64,000 nucleotides of DNA from Streptomyces sp. A2-16 (GTDB taxonomy: Bacteria > Actinomycetota > Actinomycetes > Streptomycetales > Streptomycetaceae): NCBI RefSeq assembly GCF_018128905.1, contig NZ_CP063808.1, forward strand, positions 4,774,001 to 4,838,000. The letters are read 5' to 3'. The first letter of the stretch is position 1; the number at the start of each line of letters is the position of its first letter. This document shows, piece after piece, positions 16,018 to 23,853 of the stretch. The notes under the pieces were generated by a model, which was not told the DNA's origin, searched no databases, and was given only the letters and a program-made list of their open reading frames with translations. A program made the translations under genes and the position numbers.

Positions 16018-16601
16018 CGAACCCACACCTGACGGTCCACGACATACCCGCACTGAGGATGACCATGAACGCCACCCCGATCGACACGACCTCCCTCGCC
16101 GAACTCGGCGTGTCCGACCGTCCGTTCCTGCCCCAGGAAGCCGCGGACCGGGCCCGCAGCGCGGCGGCCTTCGTGGACGCCACGGCGCTCGACCGCTCCG
16201 GCCCCGGCTCGTACGTGCTGCTGTGGCGGAACGAGCACTCGGAAGCATGGCTGAACACCTGGTGGGAGTCGCGCGACACCGGTTACCACGACCACCAGGG
16301 TTCCTGTGTCGGCGTGCACGTGCTGGAAGGCACCGCCTGGCAGGAGGGGCTGCCGGTGGCGGGGCCGCGCCGTGCACGCCGGTACGGCCCTGGCGAGTCG
16401 TTCTCCTTCCCCGGTTCGGGCGTCCACCGGATGGATCACGAGGCCGGCGCGATCACCATCCACGTCTACTCGCCTCCCCTGCAGGCCATCGGCCACTACG
16501 AGATCATCGACGGCGAACTCCACCGCACACCCGGCCCGCCCGACGAGGGTTCACCCGCGAGCCCCCGACTGCTCGACGCCCTGAACGCGATCGACCGGTG
16601 A
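16014..16601 (+). CDS. Cysteine-dioxygenase-like cupin
   Basis: 195 residues from GTG 16014, which overlaps the lyase stop; ATG 16065 is an alternative. The cupin core has GYHDHQGSCVGVHVLEGTAWQEG (two His ligands) and GVHRMDHEAGAITIHVYSPPL (third His), the pattern of CDO type I thiol dioxygenases. These Fe(II) enzymes oxidise a thiol to a sulfinate. Its presence at the end of this operon hints that the substrate or a product carries sulfur, consistent with a thiohistidine derivative. The exact thiol is unknown. Confidence 0.8.
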   Translation: MTNPHLTVHDIPALRMTMNATPIDTTSLAELGVSDRPFLPQEAADRARSAAAFVDATALDRSGPGSYVLLWRNEHSEAWLNTWWESRDTGYHDHQGSCVGVHVLEGTAWQEGLPVAGPRRARRYGPGESFSFPGSGVHRMDHEAGAITIHVYSPPLQAIGHYEIIDGELHRTPGPPDEGSPASPRLLDALNAIDR

Positions 16602-16734
16602 CCTTACGCCCCGGTGAGCGGCGAGTTCTTTCCGGGACGGCATCGGCGTGGGCGCGGTGATGACCGCTGGGCCGGCCGAGGGGCCGCCCCCGGCCGTTCT
16701 CGGCGGGGCCGATCCTGCTGCCGAAGACATGTCG

Positions 16735-17106
16735 TCACGGCTGTTGGTATGTGTGCAGGGCCAGGTGGGTGCGCATCCGGGTGAGACGGTCGATCTCGGC
16801 GTCGAGGGCCGCGAGTCTGCGGTCGACCACCCCGGAGCCGGGGACGTCGGGGTCGGGACGTCCGCACCGCCGTCGCGGATGGTCGACCAGCAGGCCGATC
16901 CGGTCGGCGACGCTGCGCAGGTCCTCGACGGTGAGCCCGAGCGCCAGCAGTTCACGGATGACGCGGACTCTGGCCACCTCGCCCGGCCCGTACTCACGTT
17001 GCCCGGCGGCGCTGCGCCGCGGTGGCGGCAGCAGCCCCCGTTCCTCGTAGAACCGCAGGGCCCGTGGAGTGGTCCCCGCCGCTACCGCCGCATCCCCGAT
17101 CCGCAT
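16735..17106 (-). CDS. MerR family regulator
   Basis: 123 residues from ATG 17106 (GTGAGG upstream). MRIGDAAVAAGTTPRALRFYEERGLLPPPRRSAAGQREYGPGEVARVRVIRELLALGLTVEDLRSVADRI is the MerR winged helix; the end is a coiled-coil dimerisation helix. There are no clustered cysteines for metal binding. It lies 49 bases after the reductase stop and probably activates the reductase promoter at 18266-18296. Confidence 0.9.
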   Translation of the reverse strand: MRIGDAAVAAGTTPRALRFYEERGLLPPPRRSAAGQREYGPGEVARVRVIRELLALGLTVEDLRSVADRIGLLVDHPRRRCGRPDPDVPGSGVVDRRLAALDAEIDRLTRMRTHLALHTYQQP

Positions 17107-17155
17107 GCTCGACCTCACGTCTCAGCCTCGTTCGCCGCCACCGCGCGACGACACA

Positions 17156-18190
17156 TCACCCTGGCGGCAACTCCACGACGACGGTCCAGAAGTGCCGCCC
17201 CTCGAACAATTCCCGCAACGCCCGGGGCGCGTTGTCCATGCCCGGGATACGTACATGCGGGAAGGTGATCTCGTCGGCGCGCAGCCAGTCCCCGAAGCGC
17301 CTGGTCCATTCCTCCGATACCTCGGGGTGGTCCTGGCTGCTGTAGCCGTGCAGCGAGACGCTTTGGTTGACGAGCCGGAAGGTGTCGATCTCCGCGGGGG
17401 CGCTGCCACCGTCCCGGCGCGGCGACAACTGTCCCGACAGAGCGCCGACCAGCGCGAAGCGGGCGCCCCGGCGCGCGGCGCGGACAGCCGCGGTCAGCTG
17501 GTCACCGCCGACGGTGTCCAGCAGCACGTCGATGCCTTCCGGCGCCGCCGAGGCCAGTTGCTCGTCGATCGAGCGGGGCCCCGGCACCACGACCTCGTCA
17601 TAGCCCAGTTCGGTCCGAAGCCGCTCGGCCTTCTCCGGCGAACGGGTGCTCCCGATGACCCTTCCGGCGCCCAGCAGACGCGCGACGGGGCCCGCCAGCG
17701 TTCCCACGGCTCCCGCCGCGCCTGTGACGAACACGGTGTCGCCGGGGCGCACTTCGGCGAGCCGGGTCAGTGCTCCGTAGGCGGCCGATCCGGACGAAAG
17801 GTGGGCCACAGGGTCGGGCAGTACATCGCCCAGTGGAGCGCAGTCGGCCGCCGCCACCAGCGCGTGCTCGCGCCACCCGAGCATGTGCGTGACGATGTCC
17901 CCCGGGCGCAGCGGACCGCCCGGCGCGGCCGCGACGACCTCACCGACGGCGGGACCGAACAGCGCGTCACCGACGTGGATGCGCGGCAGCGGGACGCCGA
18001 CGGCCTGGCCGCCGATCAGCGTGCGCAGTCCGGGAAACACCAGGAAGTACCGGTTCCGGACGACGACTTGTCCCGGACCGGGCAAAGGCACCGGCTTCCG
18101 AGTGATCCTGAAGTGCTCAGGCCCGGGCAGTCCGCCGGGCAGGTCGGCAAGGTGGATTTCGCGGGACGTGGCGGGCAGGGCGACGGCCAT
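17156..18190 (-). CDS. NADP-dependent medium-chain reductase (zinc-free, YncB/leukotriene-B4-dehydrogenase type)
   Basis: 344 residues. PLPGPGQVVVRNRYFLVFPGLRTLIGG and HVGDALFGPAVGEVVAAA form the GroES-like part; DTVFVTGAAGAVGTLAGPVARLLGAGRVIGSTRSPEKAERLRTELGYDEVV is the NADP Rossmann motif. The zinc-binding Cys set is absent. Such enzymes reduce activated C=C bonds of enones, often as detoxification. It forms an operon with the MerR gene under a MerR-type promoter. Confidence 0.9.
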   Translation of the reverse strand: MAVALPATSREIHLADLPGGLPGPEHFRITRKPVPLPGPGQVVVRNRYFLVFPGLRTLIGGQAVGVPLPRIHVGDALFGPAVGEVVAAAPGGPLRPGDIVTHMLGWREHALVAAADCAPLGDVLPDPVAHLSSGSAAYGALTRLAEVRPGDTVFVTGAAGAVGTLAGPVARLLGAGRVIGSTRSPEKAERLRTELGYDEVVVPGPRSIDEQLASAAPEGIDVLLDTVGGDQLTAAVRAARRGARFALVGALSGQLSPRRDGGSAPAEIDTFRLVNQSVSLHGYSSQDHPEVSEEWTRRFGDWLRADEITFPHVRIPGMDNAPRALRELFEGRHFWTVVVELPPG

Positions 18191-18265
18191 GTCGGGGCTC
18201 CTGGAGGGGGTCGAAGGTGAGCGCGGGCCTGGCAGCCGTACCGGTCCGGCTGCCGGGCCCGCAGA

Positions 18266-18296
18266 CGCTAACCTCTGACGCGCGCGTCAGAGGCAA
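18266..18296 (-). promoter_or_regulatory. MerR-type promoter with 19-bp spacer and perfect palindrome
   Basis: On the minus strand TTGCCT (18291-18296) and TTAGCG (18266-18271) are separated by 19 bases, the overlong spacer diagnostic of MerR-activated promoters. A perfect 22-bp palindrome with half-site CCTCTGACGCG (18272-18293) fills the spacer and overlaps the -35. The reductase starts 76 bases downstream. Confidence 0.8.
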
Positions 18297-18471
18297 GGCA
18301 GTTGGCGGCCGCCCGGGCAGCCGCCGCCCCCGTGCACGCCACGGGAACAGCGCAGAGCGAAGTACGTCTCCCGCTGGGTCCGGCGCACCGTCACCGCCCC
18401 GACTGCGCGTCTCCGTGGCAACACGGGTCAACACCCCAGGGCGATCGGCCTCTTGAGAGACCCCCACGCCG

Positions 18472-18500
18472 TTGACACCTTCCGCCCCACGTGCTTGCAT
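18472..18500 (+). promoter_or_regulatory. Promoter of the leader peptide and sulfite-oxidase-like gene
   Basis: TTGACA (18472-18477), a 17-base spacer and TTGCAT (18495-18500), ending six bases before the leader-peptide ATG at 18507. The predicted start of transcription coincides with the ATG, so the leader peptide would be translated from a leaderless mRNA. Confidence 0.65.
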
Positions 18501-18506
18501 CCCGCC

Positions 18507-18590
18507 ATGCCGTTCTCGGAGCCTCTGACCCGTCGCCGCGCCGTGGACCTCGTCCGCGTGGCCGCCGCGCTGTGTCGGACGGCCGGCTGA
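18507..18590 (+). CDS. Cysteine leader peptide upstream of the sulfite-oxidase-like gene
   Basis: 27 codons with the core LTRRRAVDLVRVAAALCRTA, the third example in this window of the sulfur leader pattern. It is followed by TGA and then 138 bases containing a GC hairpin before the next gene. It supports sulfur-linked attenuation of the downstream oxidoreductase. Confidence 0.78.
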   Translation: MPFSEPLTRRRAVDLVRVAAALCRTAG

Positions 18591-18649
18591 TCGCGCGCCT
18601 CCTCGCGCCTGTACCAACAGCCCTGCCGCACAGGCCATTTGTGCCTGCG

Positions 18650-18681
18650 GGGCCAGCCCACGGATGTCCCTGCGCTGGCCC
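18650..18681 (+). promoter_or_regulatory. Hairpin between leader peptide and oxidoreductase gene
   Basis: GGGCCAGC (18650-18657) pairs with GCTGGCCC (18674-18681) across 16 bases. It lies 47 bases before the start codon and could be the attenuator or anti-sequestering structure driven by leader translation. Confidence 0.45.
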
Positions 18682-18728
18682 GCGCCCACCGCTCTCGTAC
18701 GCTTCCCTCCCCATGACGAGGACACGCC

Positions 18729-20003
18729 GTGCCTGCATCCACCCCCGCCGGTCACTCCTACGAAACCGACTACGACCGCCGCAGGCTGCGTCAGTGGCTC
18801 GCCGGTGAGGCCAGGGCCGACGGCGTCACCCGCCGCCGGCTGCTCACCCTGCTCGCCGCGACCGCCGCCGGTTCCGCGCTCGTGAACCCGCGCTCGGCCC
18901 GCGCCGCCGTCGCCGGGATCGTCAAGCCGCTGCCGTCCGAGTGGTTCATCGAGCGCGGCACCAACGCCGAGACCCGCTGGGAGGCACTGCGTGGAACCGG
19001 CCACCACACCCCCAACGAGCTGTTCTTCGTGCGCAACCACACCGCCACCCCCGTCCTGGAAGCCGACGACTGGCGGCTGCGGCTGTGGGGGAGCGGGCTG
19101 CGCGGCACCCCCGGCGAGGACCGGCCGGTGGAGTTCGGATACGACGATCTGCGGGCACTGCCGGCCGTCACCCGTACCGCCTTCGTCGAGTGCGCCGGGA
19201 ACGGCCGCTCCTACTACACGACTCAACAGGGCCAGACGGTCACCGGCACCCCGTGGACCCTGGGAGCGATCGGCGTAGCACGCTGGCGAGGGGTGCGCCT
19301 GGCAGACGTGCTGCGCAGGGCCGGGCTGTCCCCGTACGCCGTGGACGTGCAGCCGCGGGGCCTGGACGCCGAGTACGTCAGCGGCGGCGAGAACCTGGGC
19401 CGGGTACGCCGCCCGTTGCCGCTGGCCAAAGCGCTGGACGACGTGCTGCTCGCGTACGAGATGAACGGTGAGCCACTTCCGTACGACCACGGTTATCCGG
19501 TGCGGGTGCTGGTGCCCTCCTGGGTGGGGATCGCGTCGATCAAGTGGGTCGGCGACATCGAGGTGTCCGCGCAGCCGCTCTACTCGCCCTGGAACACCAC
19601 CTTCTACCGGCTGTTCGGCCCGTCCTATCCGGAGGGCGGCAGTGCGCCGCTCACCCGGCAGGTCACGAAGAGCGCCTTCGAGCTGGCGAGCGGTGCCACG
19701 TTCACTGCGGGCCGCAGGCACGTACTGCACGGACGGTCGTGGTCGGGTGCGGGCGCCGTCGCCCGGGTCGACGTCAGCACCGACGGCGGGACGAACTGGC
19801 GGCCCGCCCACCTGCACGACCGGCCCCGCGCCGGTACTTGGACCCGCTGGTCCCTCGGCTGGCAGCCCGACGAACCGGGCGCCACCCACCTGCTGGCCCG
19901 CGCCACGGACACGGCCGGCCGCACTCAGCCGGATGTCGCCACGCCCAACACCCAGGGCTACCTGTTCGACGCGGTGGTCCGGCACCCGGTGACCGTGGTG
20001 TGA
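18729..20003 (+). CDS. Sulfite-oxidase-family molybdenum enzyme, TAT-exported
   Basis: 424 residues from GTG 18729. The N-terminus has a twin-arginine signal (TRRRLLTLLAATAAGSALVNPRSARA). The Mo-pterin domain contains HTPNELFFVRNHTATP and AFVECAGNGRSYY, whose Cys is the conserved Mo ligand; the C-terminal dimerisation domain reads AVARVDVSTDGGTNWRPAHL and WQPDEPGATHLLARATDTAGRTQP. It would oxidise sulfite or a related oxyanion outside the cytoplasmic membrane. No haem domain is present. The sulfur leader peptide upstream supports a role in sulfur metabolism. Confidence 0.92.
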   Translation: MPASTPAGHSYETDYDRRRLRQWLAGEARADGVTRRRLLTLLAATAAGSALVNPRSARAAVAGIVKPLPSEWFIERGTNAETRWEALRGTGHHTPNELFFVRNHTATPVLEADDWRLRLWGSGLRGTPGEDRPVEFGYDDLRALPAVTRTAFVECAGNGRSYYTTQQGQTVTGTPWTLGAIGVARWRGVRLADVLRRAGLSPYAVDVQPRGLDAEYVSGGENLGRVRRPLPLAKALDDVLLAYEMNGEPLPYDHGYPVRVLVPSWVGIASIKWVGDIEVSAQPLYSPWNTTFYRLFGPSYPEGGSAPLTRQVTKSAFELASGATFTAGRRHVLHGRSWSGAGAVARVDVSTDGGTNWRPAHLHDRPRAGTWTRWSLGWQPDEPGATHLLARATDTAGRTQPDVATPNTQGYLFDAVVRHPVTVV

Positions 20004-20160
20004 AGGCTGCCGTTCGCGTTCGGCCGGATCCCAACTGCGTCTGCTGTTCCACGAGTTCGCATACGCGCGCGGCGACTTGCTCCACCTCGCTCAGGTCGTC
20101 GTGATCGTGGGGCGACTCGGTGACGAACTCTGCCTGCTGGGCGAGGTGATGGAGGATCAT
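20004..20160 (-). pseudogene. Unrecognised gene end
   Basis: A short minus-strand stretch from ATG 20160 reads ILHHLAQQAEFVTE, then HDHDDLSEVEQVAARVCELVE. It has protein-like composition and codon bias but no stop before it runs into the sulfite-oxidase gene. It is probably a truncated gene. I do not recognise the family. Confidence 0.25.
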
Positions 20161-20201
20161 GGTGGGGTGATACGCCTTCGCCCGGCGGTCGGGCGAACAG
20201 G

Positions 20202-20585
20202 TCACAGACGTTGTCGCGCCTCGCGCCGCCGGCGCTGTTCCGCCGGGTCCGCGACCGGCGCGGCGAGCAGGAGTCGTTGTGTGTAGGGGTGTTCGGGGGC
20301 CGTGGTGACCTGGCCCGCCGCCCCGGTCTCGACGATGTCGCCGCGGTGGATCACGCTCACGCGGTGACTGACGTGCCGGATGACCGCCAGGTCGTGTGAG
20401 ATGAACAGGTAGGCGACGCCGGCGCGGCGCTGGATGTCGACGAGCAGGTCGAGGACGCGGGCCTGGGTGGTGAGGTCGAGTGCGGAGACGGGTTCGTCGC
20501 AGACGATGAGCCGGGGGGCGGGTGCGAGGGCGCGGGCGATCGCGACGCGTTGTCGCTGACCCCCGCTGAACTCCCGAGGCAGCGT
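20202..20585 (-). pseudogene. Truncated oligopeptide/nickel-type ABC ATPase (DppF/OppF C-terminal half)
   Basis: The frame retains LPREFSGGQRQRVAIARAL (signature), RLIVCDEPVSALDLTTQARVLDLL (Walker B) and YLFISHDLAVIRHVSHRVSVIHRGDIVETG, then the DppF tail EHPYTQRLL. The Walker A half is missing: homology stops at about 20585, exactly where the plus-strand transposase begins. The other part is not elsewhere in the window, so more than a simple insertion happened. Confidence 0.85.
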
Positions 20586-20586
20586 G

Positions 20587-22430
20587 GCAGCGGCACGTGC
20601 GAGAGGTGGAATGCGGCCTTGCCGGCGGGCCCGGCAGCGAAGGAGTTGTCCGGGAGTAGTACGACCCCGCCCAGCACACGCTGGCCCAGCGGGAGCAGGC
20701 CAAGGCCGCAGAGCTGACCGCGCTCGGCTTCGGCCGCGTCTCACGCACCGCGGTGCAGCGCATGCGGCTCGCCTACCGCAAACAAGGTCTGTGGGGGCTC
20801 CTGGACCACCGCAGCACGCGCACTGCCAGTCCCACCGGGCGGGCCGACGAACGGGTCGTCGCCGCCGTCCGCGAGGCACTGCGCCGCCGGCGCCACCGCT
20901 CCAAGGGCACCATCAACGGCCTGTTCCCCCTGATCCACCAGATCCTGGAAGACCGGCACGGTGCCCGCACCGTCCCAGGCCACGCTGTACCGGCTCGTCA
21001 CTTCTCTCGCCCGCCCCGGTGAACTGCCCACCGGGCCGGTCCGGGCCATTCCCGCCAGCTTCGACGGGCGGGCCTTCACCCCCACCACCGCGCTGCGGCC
21101 CGGCGAGCAAGTCCAGGTCGACACCACCCGCCTGGATGTCTTCGCCCTCTTCGACGACGGCCGCCTCGCACGGCCGGAGCTGACCATCGCCATCGACGTC
21201 GCCACCCGCGCCATCCTCGCCGCGGTCCTGTGCCCCAGCGCGACCAAGGCCGTCGATGCGGCCCTGCTGCTGGCGGAGATGGCCGTCCCCCACCCCGCCC
21301 GCCCCACCTGGCCGGGCATCCTGCGCATGGACCACGCCCCGCAACTGCCCCACCAGCGGCTGGCCACGCTCGACGAACGCCTGGCCGGGGCCGCGGCTAG
21401 GCCCGTCGTCCTGCCGGAGACGATCGTCGTCGACCGCGGCCGCGTCTTCGTCTCCCGCGCCTTCACCGCCGCCTGCGAAAGCCTCGGCATCAGCGTCCAG
21501 CCCGCCCCGCCGTTCGCACCCACCGCCAAAGGCATCGTGGAGCGTGCGTTCGGCACCATCAACGCGCTGTTCTGCCAGCACCTGCCCGGCTACACCGGAT
21601 CCGACGTCACCCGCCGCGGCCCCGACACCGAACACGATGCCTGCTACAGCGTCCCCCAGCTGCAAGACCTCCTCGATGAATGGCTCGTGCACTACCACCA
21701 CCGCCCCCACGAGGGCCTGCGGCATCCGATGATGCCCCGCAAGGCCCTCACCCCGAACCAGATGTGGGCCGCCCTCGTCGCCGTCGCCGGCTACGTGCCC
21801 GTCCCGCTCACCGGCCACGACTACCTCGAACTGCTGCCCGTGCGCTGGCAGGCCATCACCGCCTCCGGTATCCGCATCCACCACCGCACCTACGACGCGG
21901 ACCTCCTCGCCCCCTACCGCGGCCAGGCCTCCCGCGTCACGGCGCGCGGCGGGAAATGGGAGATCCACCACAACCCCCACGATGCGCGCCAGATCTGGGT
22001 CCGCCTGCCCGACGGCCACCTGACCGAAATCCCGTGGATCCACCGCGATCACGTCCACCGGCCGTTCAACGACCGCACCTGGCAGCACATCAAAACCCAC
22101 GTCCTGCACGACCATCACGGCGACAGCGACCAGCACGAGGCCGACCTCGCCGACGCCCTCGACCAGCTCATGCGCCGCGTCCACACCGGCCACGCCACCA
22201 CAACCGAACAGGCCCTCCTCGCCCGCATCACCGCCATCGCCCTGCCCCCAGCCCGTCGCCCAGAACACGACATGGGCCAGGGCCCCGACAGCCCCGCCGA
22301 GTGGGACGAGGACGACAGCATCGACGACCTCGACGACCACCCCGACACCGAAGAGGACGGGGCCGGCCTTCCTACCCCGTACACGGGATTCGGGCTCTAC
22401 AACGCGCACGAGGAAGCAGACAAGTGGTAA
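20587..22430 (+). pseudogene. TnsB/Mu-type DDE transposase, inactivated
   Basis: Homology begins near WQRHVREVECGL (20590), meets an in-frame TAG at 20657-20659, continues YDPAQHTLAQREQAKAAELTALGFGRVSRTAVQRMRLAYRKQGLWGLLDHRSTRT, and shifts frame near 20960 into a long intact frame (20961-22430). The latter holds the rve/Mu core: QVQVDTTRLDVFAL, ILRMDHAPQLPHQR, VVDRGRVFVSRAF, FAPTAKGIVERAFGTINALF, then a Mu C-terminal beta-barrel (WQAITASGIRIHHRTYDADLLAPYRG). The 5' end is truncated at the ABC ATPase junction. It is one half of a two-gene TnsB/TniB transposon. Confidence 0.85.
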
Positions 22431-23479
22431 CCCCCCACCCCCAGAACACCGCACCGGCCCACGCCCCCACCGGCCAGGACGGCGACGCCACCGAGCCGTC
22501 CTGGCCCCTGACCACCTGGCAGGGCTGGCACCGCTTCGCCACCACCGACCCGCCCACCCCGCCCCAGCCCGGCCAGGCGCCCCGAAGCCTTGAGGAACGC
22601 CTCGCCTACCACTCCGCGTTCGTCACCATCCGCACCCCCGCCATGAGCCAACTCGCCACCCAGGTCCGCACCCTGATGATCCTGGGCCGCCACCAACAGG
22701 CCACCGCACGGCCCTCGCTGATCGTCACCGGACCCGCCGCAGCTGGGAAACCCGCCGCACTCCTGAGCGTCGGCCGCGCCTGCCACCTCGCCCACACCCG
22801 CAAAACCCCCGCACCGCCCGGGTCAGCACACGCCACAGTGCCCGTGGCGTACGTCCTGGTGCCGCCCGGCGCCACCGCGAAAACCCTCATCGCCGAATTC
22901 GCCCGCTACCTCGGCATCCCCGTAACCACCCGCATGGCCCAGACCCAGATCACCGATGCCGTCTGCCACACCTACACCGCCGCCGGCATCCAACTCGTCC
23001 TCATCGACGAAATCCACCGCCTCAACCCCCGCACCACCACCGGCGCCCAAGCCGCCGACCTCATCAAGGACCTCACCGAACACCTGCGGGCCACGTTCGT
23101 CTACGCCGGCATCAACCTCCCCGACACCCCCCTCTTCAGCGGGACACGCGGAGCCCAACTCGCCGCACGCGCCGCCCTCATCGACTGCGGCCCCCTCCCC
23201 GCCCGCCACGGCAACACCCACCCCTTCCGCGACGTCATCACCGACATCGAAAACAACCTCGACCTTCAGCAGCACAAACCCGGCACCCTCCCCCGCCACG
23301 CCCCCTACCTCCACCAACGCACCGCCGGCCGCATCGGATCCCTCACAAGACTCATCCGGGAAGCCGCCATCACCGCCATCTGCGACGGCACCGAACGCAT
23401 CACCAAAAAAACACTCGACGCCATCCGCCTCGACCACCTCGCCGAGCAACACCACCGCCCCCGCACACGAGGCCGCTGA
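22424..23479 (+). CDS. TniB/TnsC-like transposition ATPase with defective Walker A
   Basis: 351 residues from GTG 22424, overlapping the transposase stop by seven bases. AAA+ motifs: GPAAAGKPAALLSVGRACHL (Walker A position), IQLVLIDEIHRLNPRTTTGAQAADLIKDLTEHLRATFVYAGI (Walker B and sensor region), and a C-terminal HTH-like helix set (GRIGSLTRLIREAAITAICDGTERITKKTLDAI). Normal Walker A ends GK[TS]; here Lys is followed by Pro, which should damage nucleotide binding. The partner transposase is also broken, so the element is immobile. No TniQ gene follows. Confidence 0.85.
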   Translation: MVTPHPQNTAPAHAPTGQDGDATEPSWPLTTWQGWHRFATTDPPTPPQPGQAPRSLEERLAYHSAFVTIRTPAMSQLATQVRTLMILGRHQQATARPSLIVTGPAAAGKPAALLSVGRACHLAHTRKTPAPPGSAHATVPVAYVLVPPGATAKTLIAEFARYLGIPVTTRMAQTQITDAVCHTYTAAGIQLVLIDEIHRLNPRTTTGAQAADLIKDLTEHLRATFVYAGINLPDTPLFSGTRGAQLAARAALIDCGPLPARHGNTHPFRDVITDIENNLDLQQHKPGTLPRHAPYLHQRTAGRIGSLTRLIREAAITAICDGTERITKKTLDAIRLDHLAEQHHRPRTRGR

Positions 23480-23613
23480 CCGCCCAACTCAGATGTCGCC
23501 CCCTTACCGCAACAGGGCGAAACCAGCCGTAGTGAGCTGTTCAGGAGCGACACGGTCTCATCGCTGCGAAACTCTGCCTGGCAGGCAGTCGCACTGAACG
23601 GGGGCGTGTAGCT

Positions 23614-23853
23614 GTGGCGAGAGCAAAGACAAAGGCGCAGACCCGCAAGGGCTATTACCGGGCAGCGCACTACGTGAGGCCATCCTCGACGTCCAGCCGA
23701 TGGAAGAAGCCATCCCTGGGGCTCATCCTGTGCGCCGTTGTGCTGCTCATCGCCGCATGGAACACCCTGTTCTCAGACGGCTCCGGGGGCTCGGACAAGA
23801 CGCCTCCCCCTCAGCCGTCCAGTGTCTCGGTCTCTGGGGTACCCGGTCAGTGA
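23614..23853 (+). CDS. Small single-pass membrane protein of unknown function
   Basis: 79 residues from GTG 23614. A basic N-terminus (ARAKTKAQTRKGYYRAAHYVR) is followed by one membrane helix, LGLILCAVVLLIAAWNTLF, and a Ser/Pro-rich tail. It overlaps the end of the convergent caspase gene by seven bases. I do not recognise a family; codon use is ordinary. Confidence 0.5.
   Translation: MARAKTKAQTRKGYYRAAHYVRPSSTSSRWKKPSLGLILCAVVLLIAAWNTLFSDGSGGSDKTPPPQPSSVSVSGVPGQ

Noticed and set aside
18191..19985. Long minus-strand frame opposite the sulfite-oxidase-like gene
   Set aside because: No family signal; the plus-strand product has all Mo-domain motifs.
20913..22454. Gly/Val-rich minus-strand frame opposite the TnsB-like gene
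   Set aside because: Composition typical of an antisense frame in high-GC DNA; no start site or motif.
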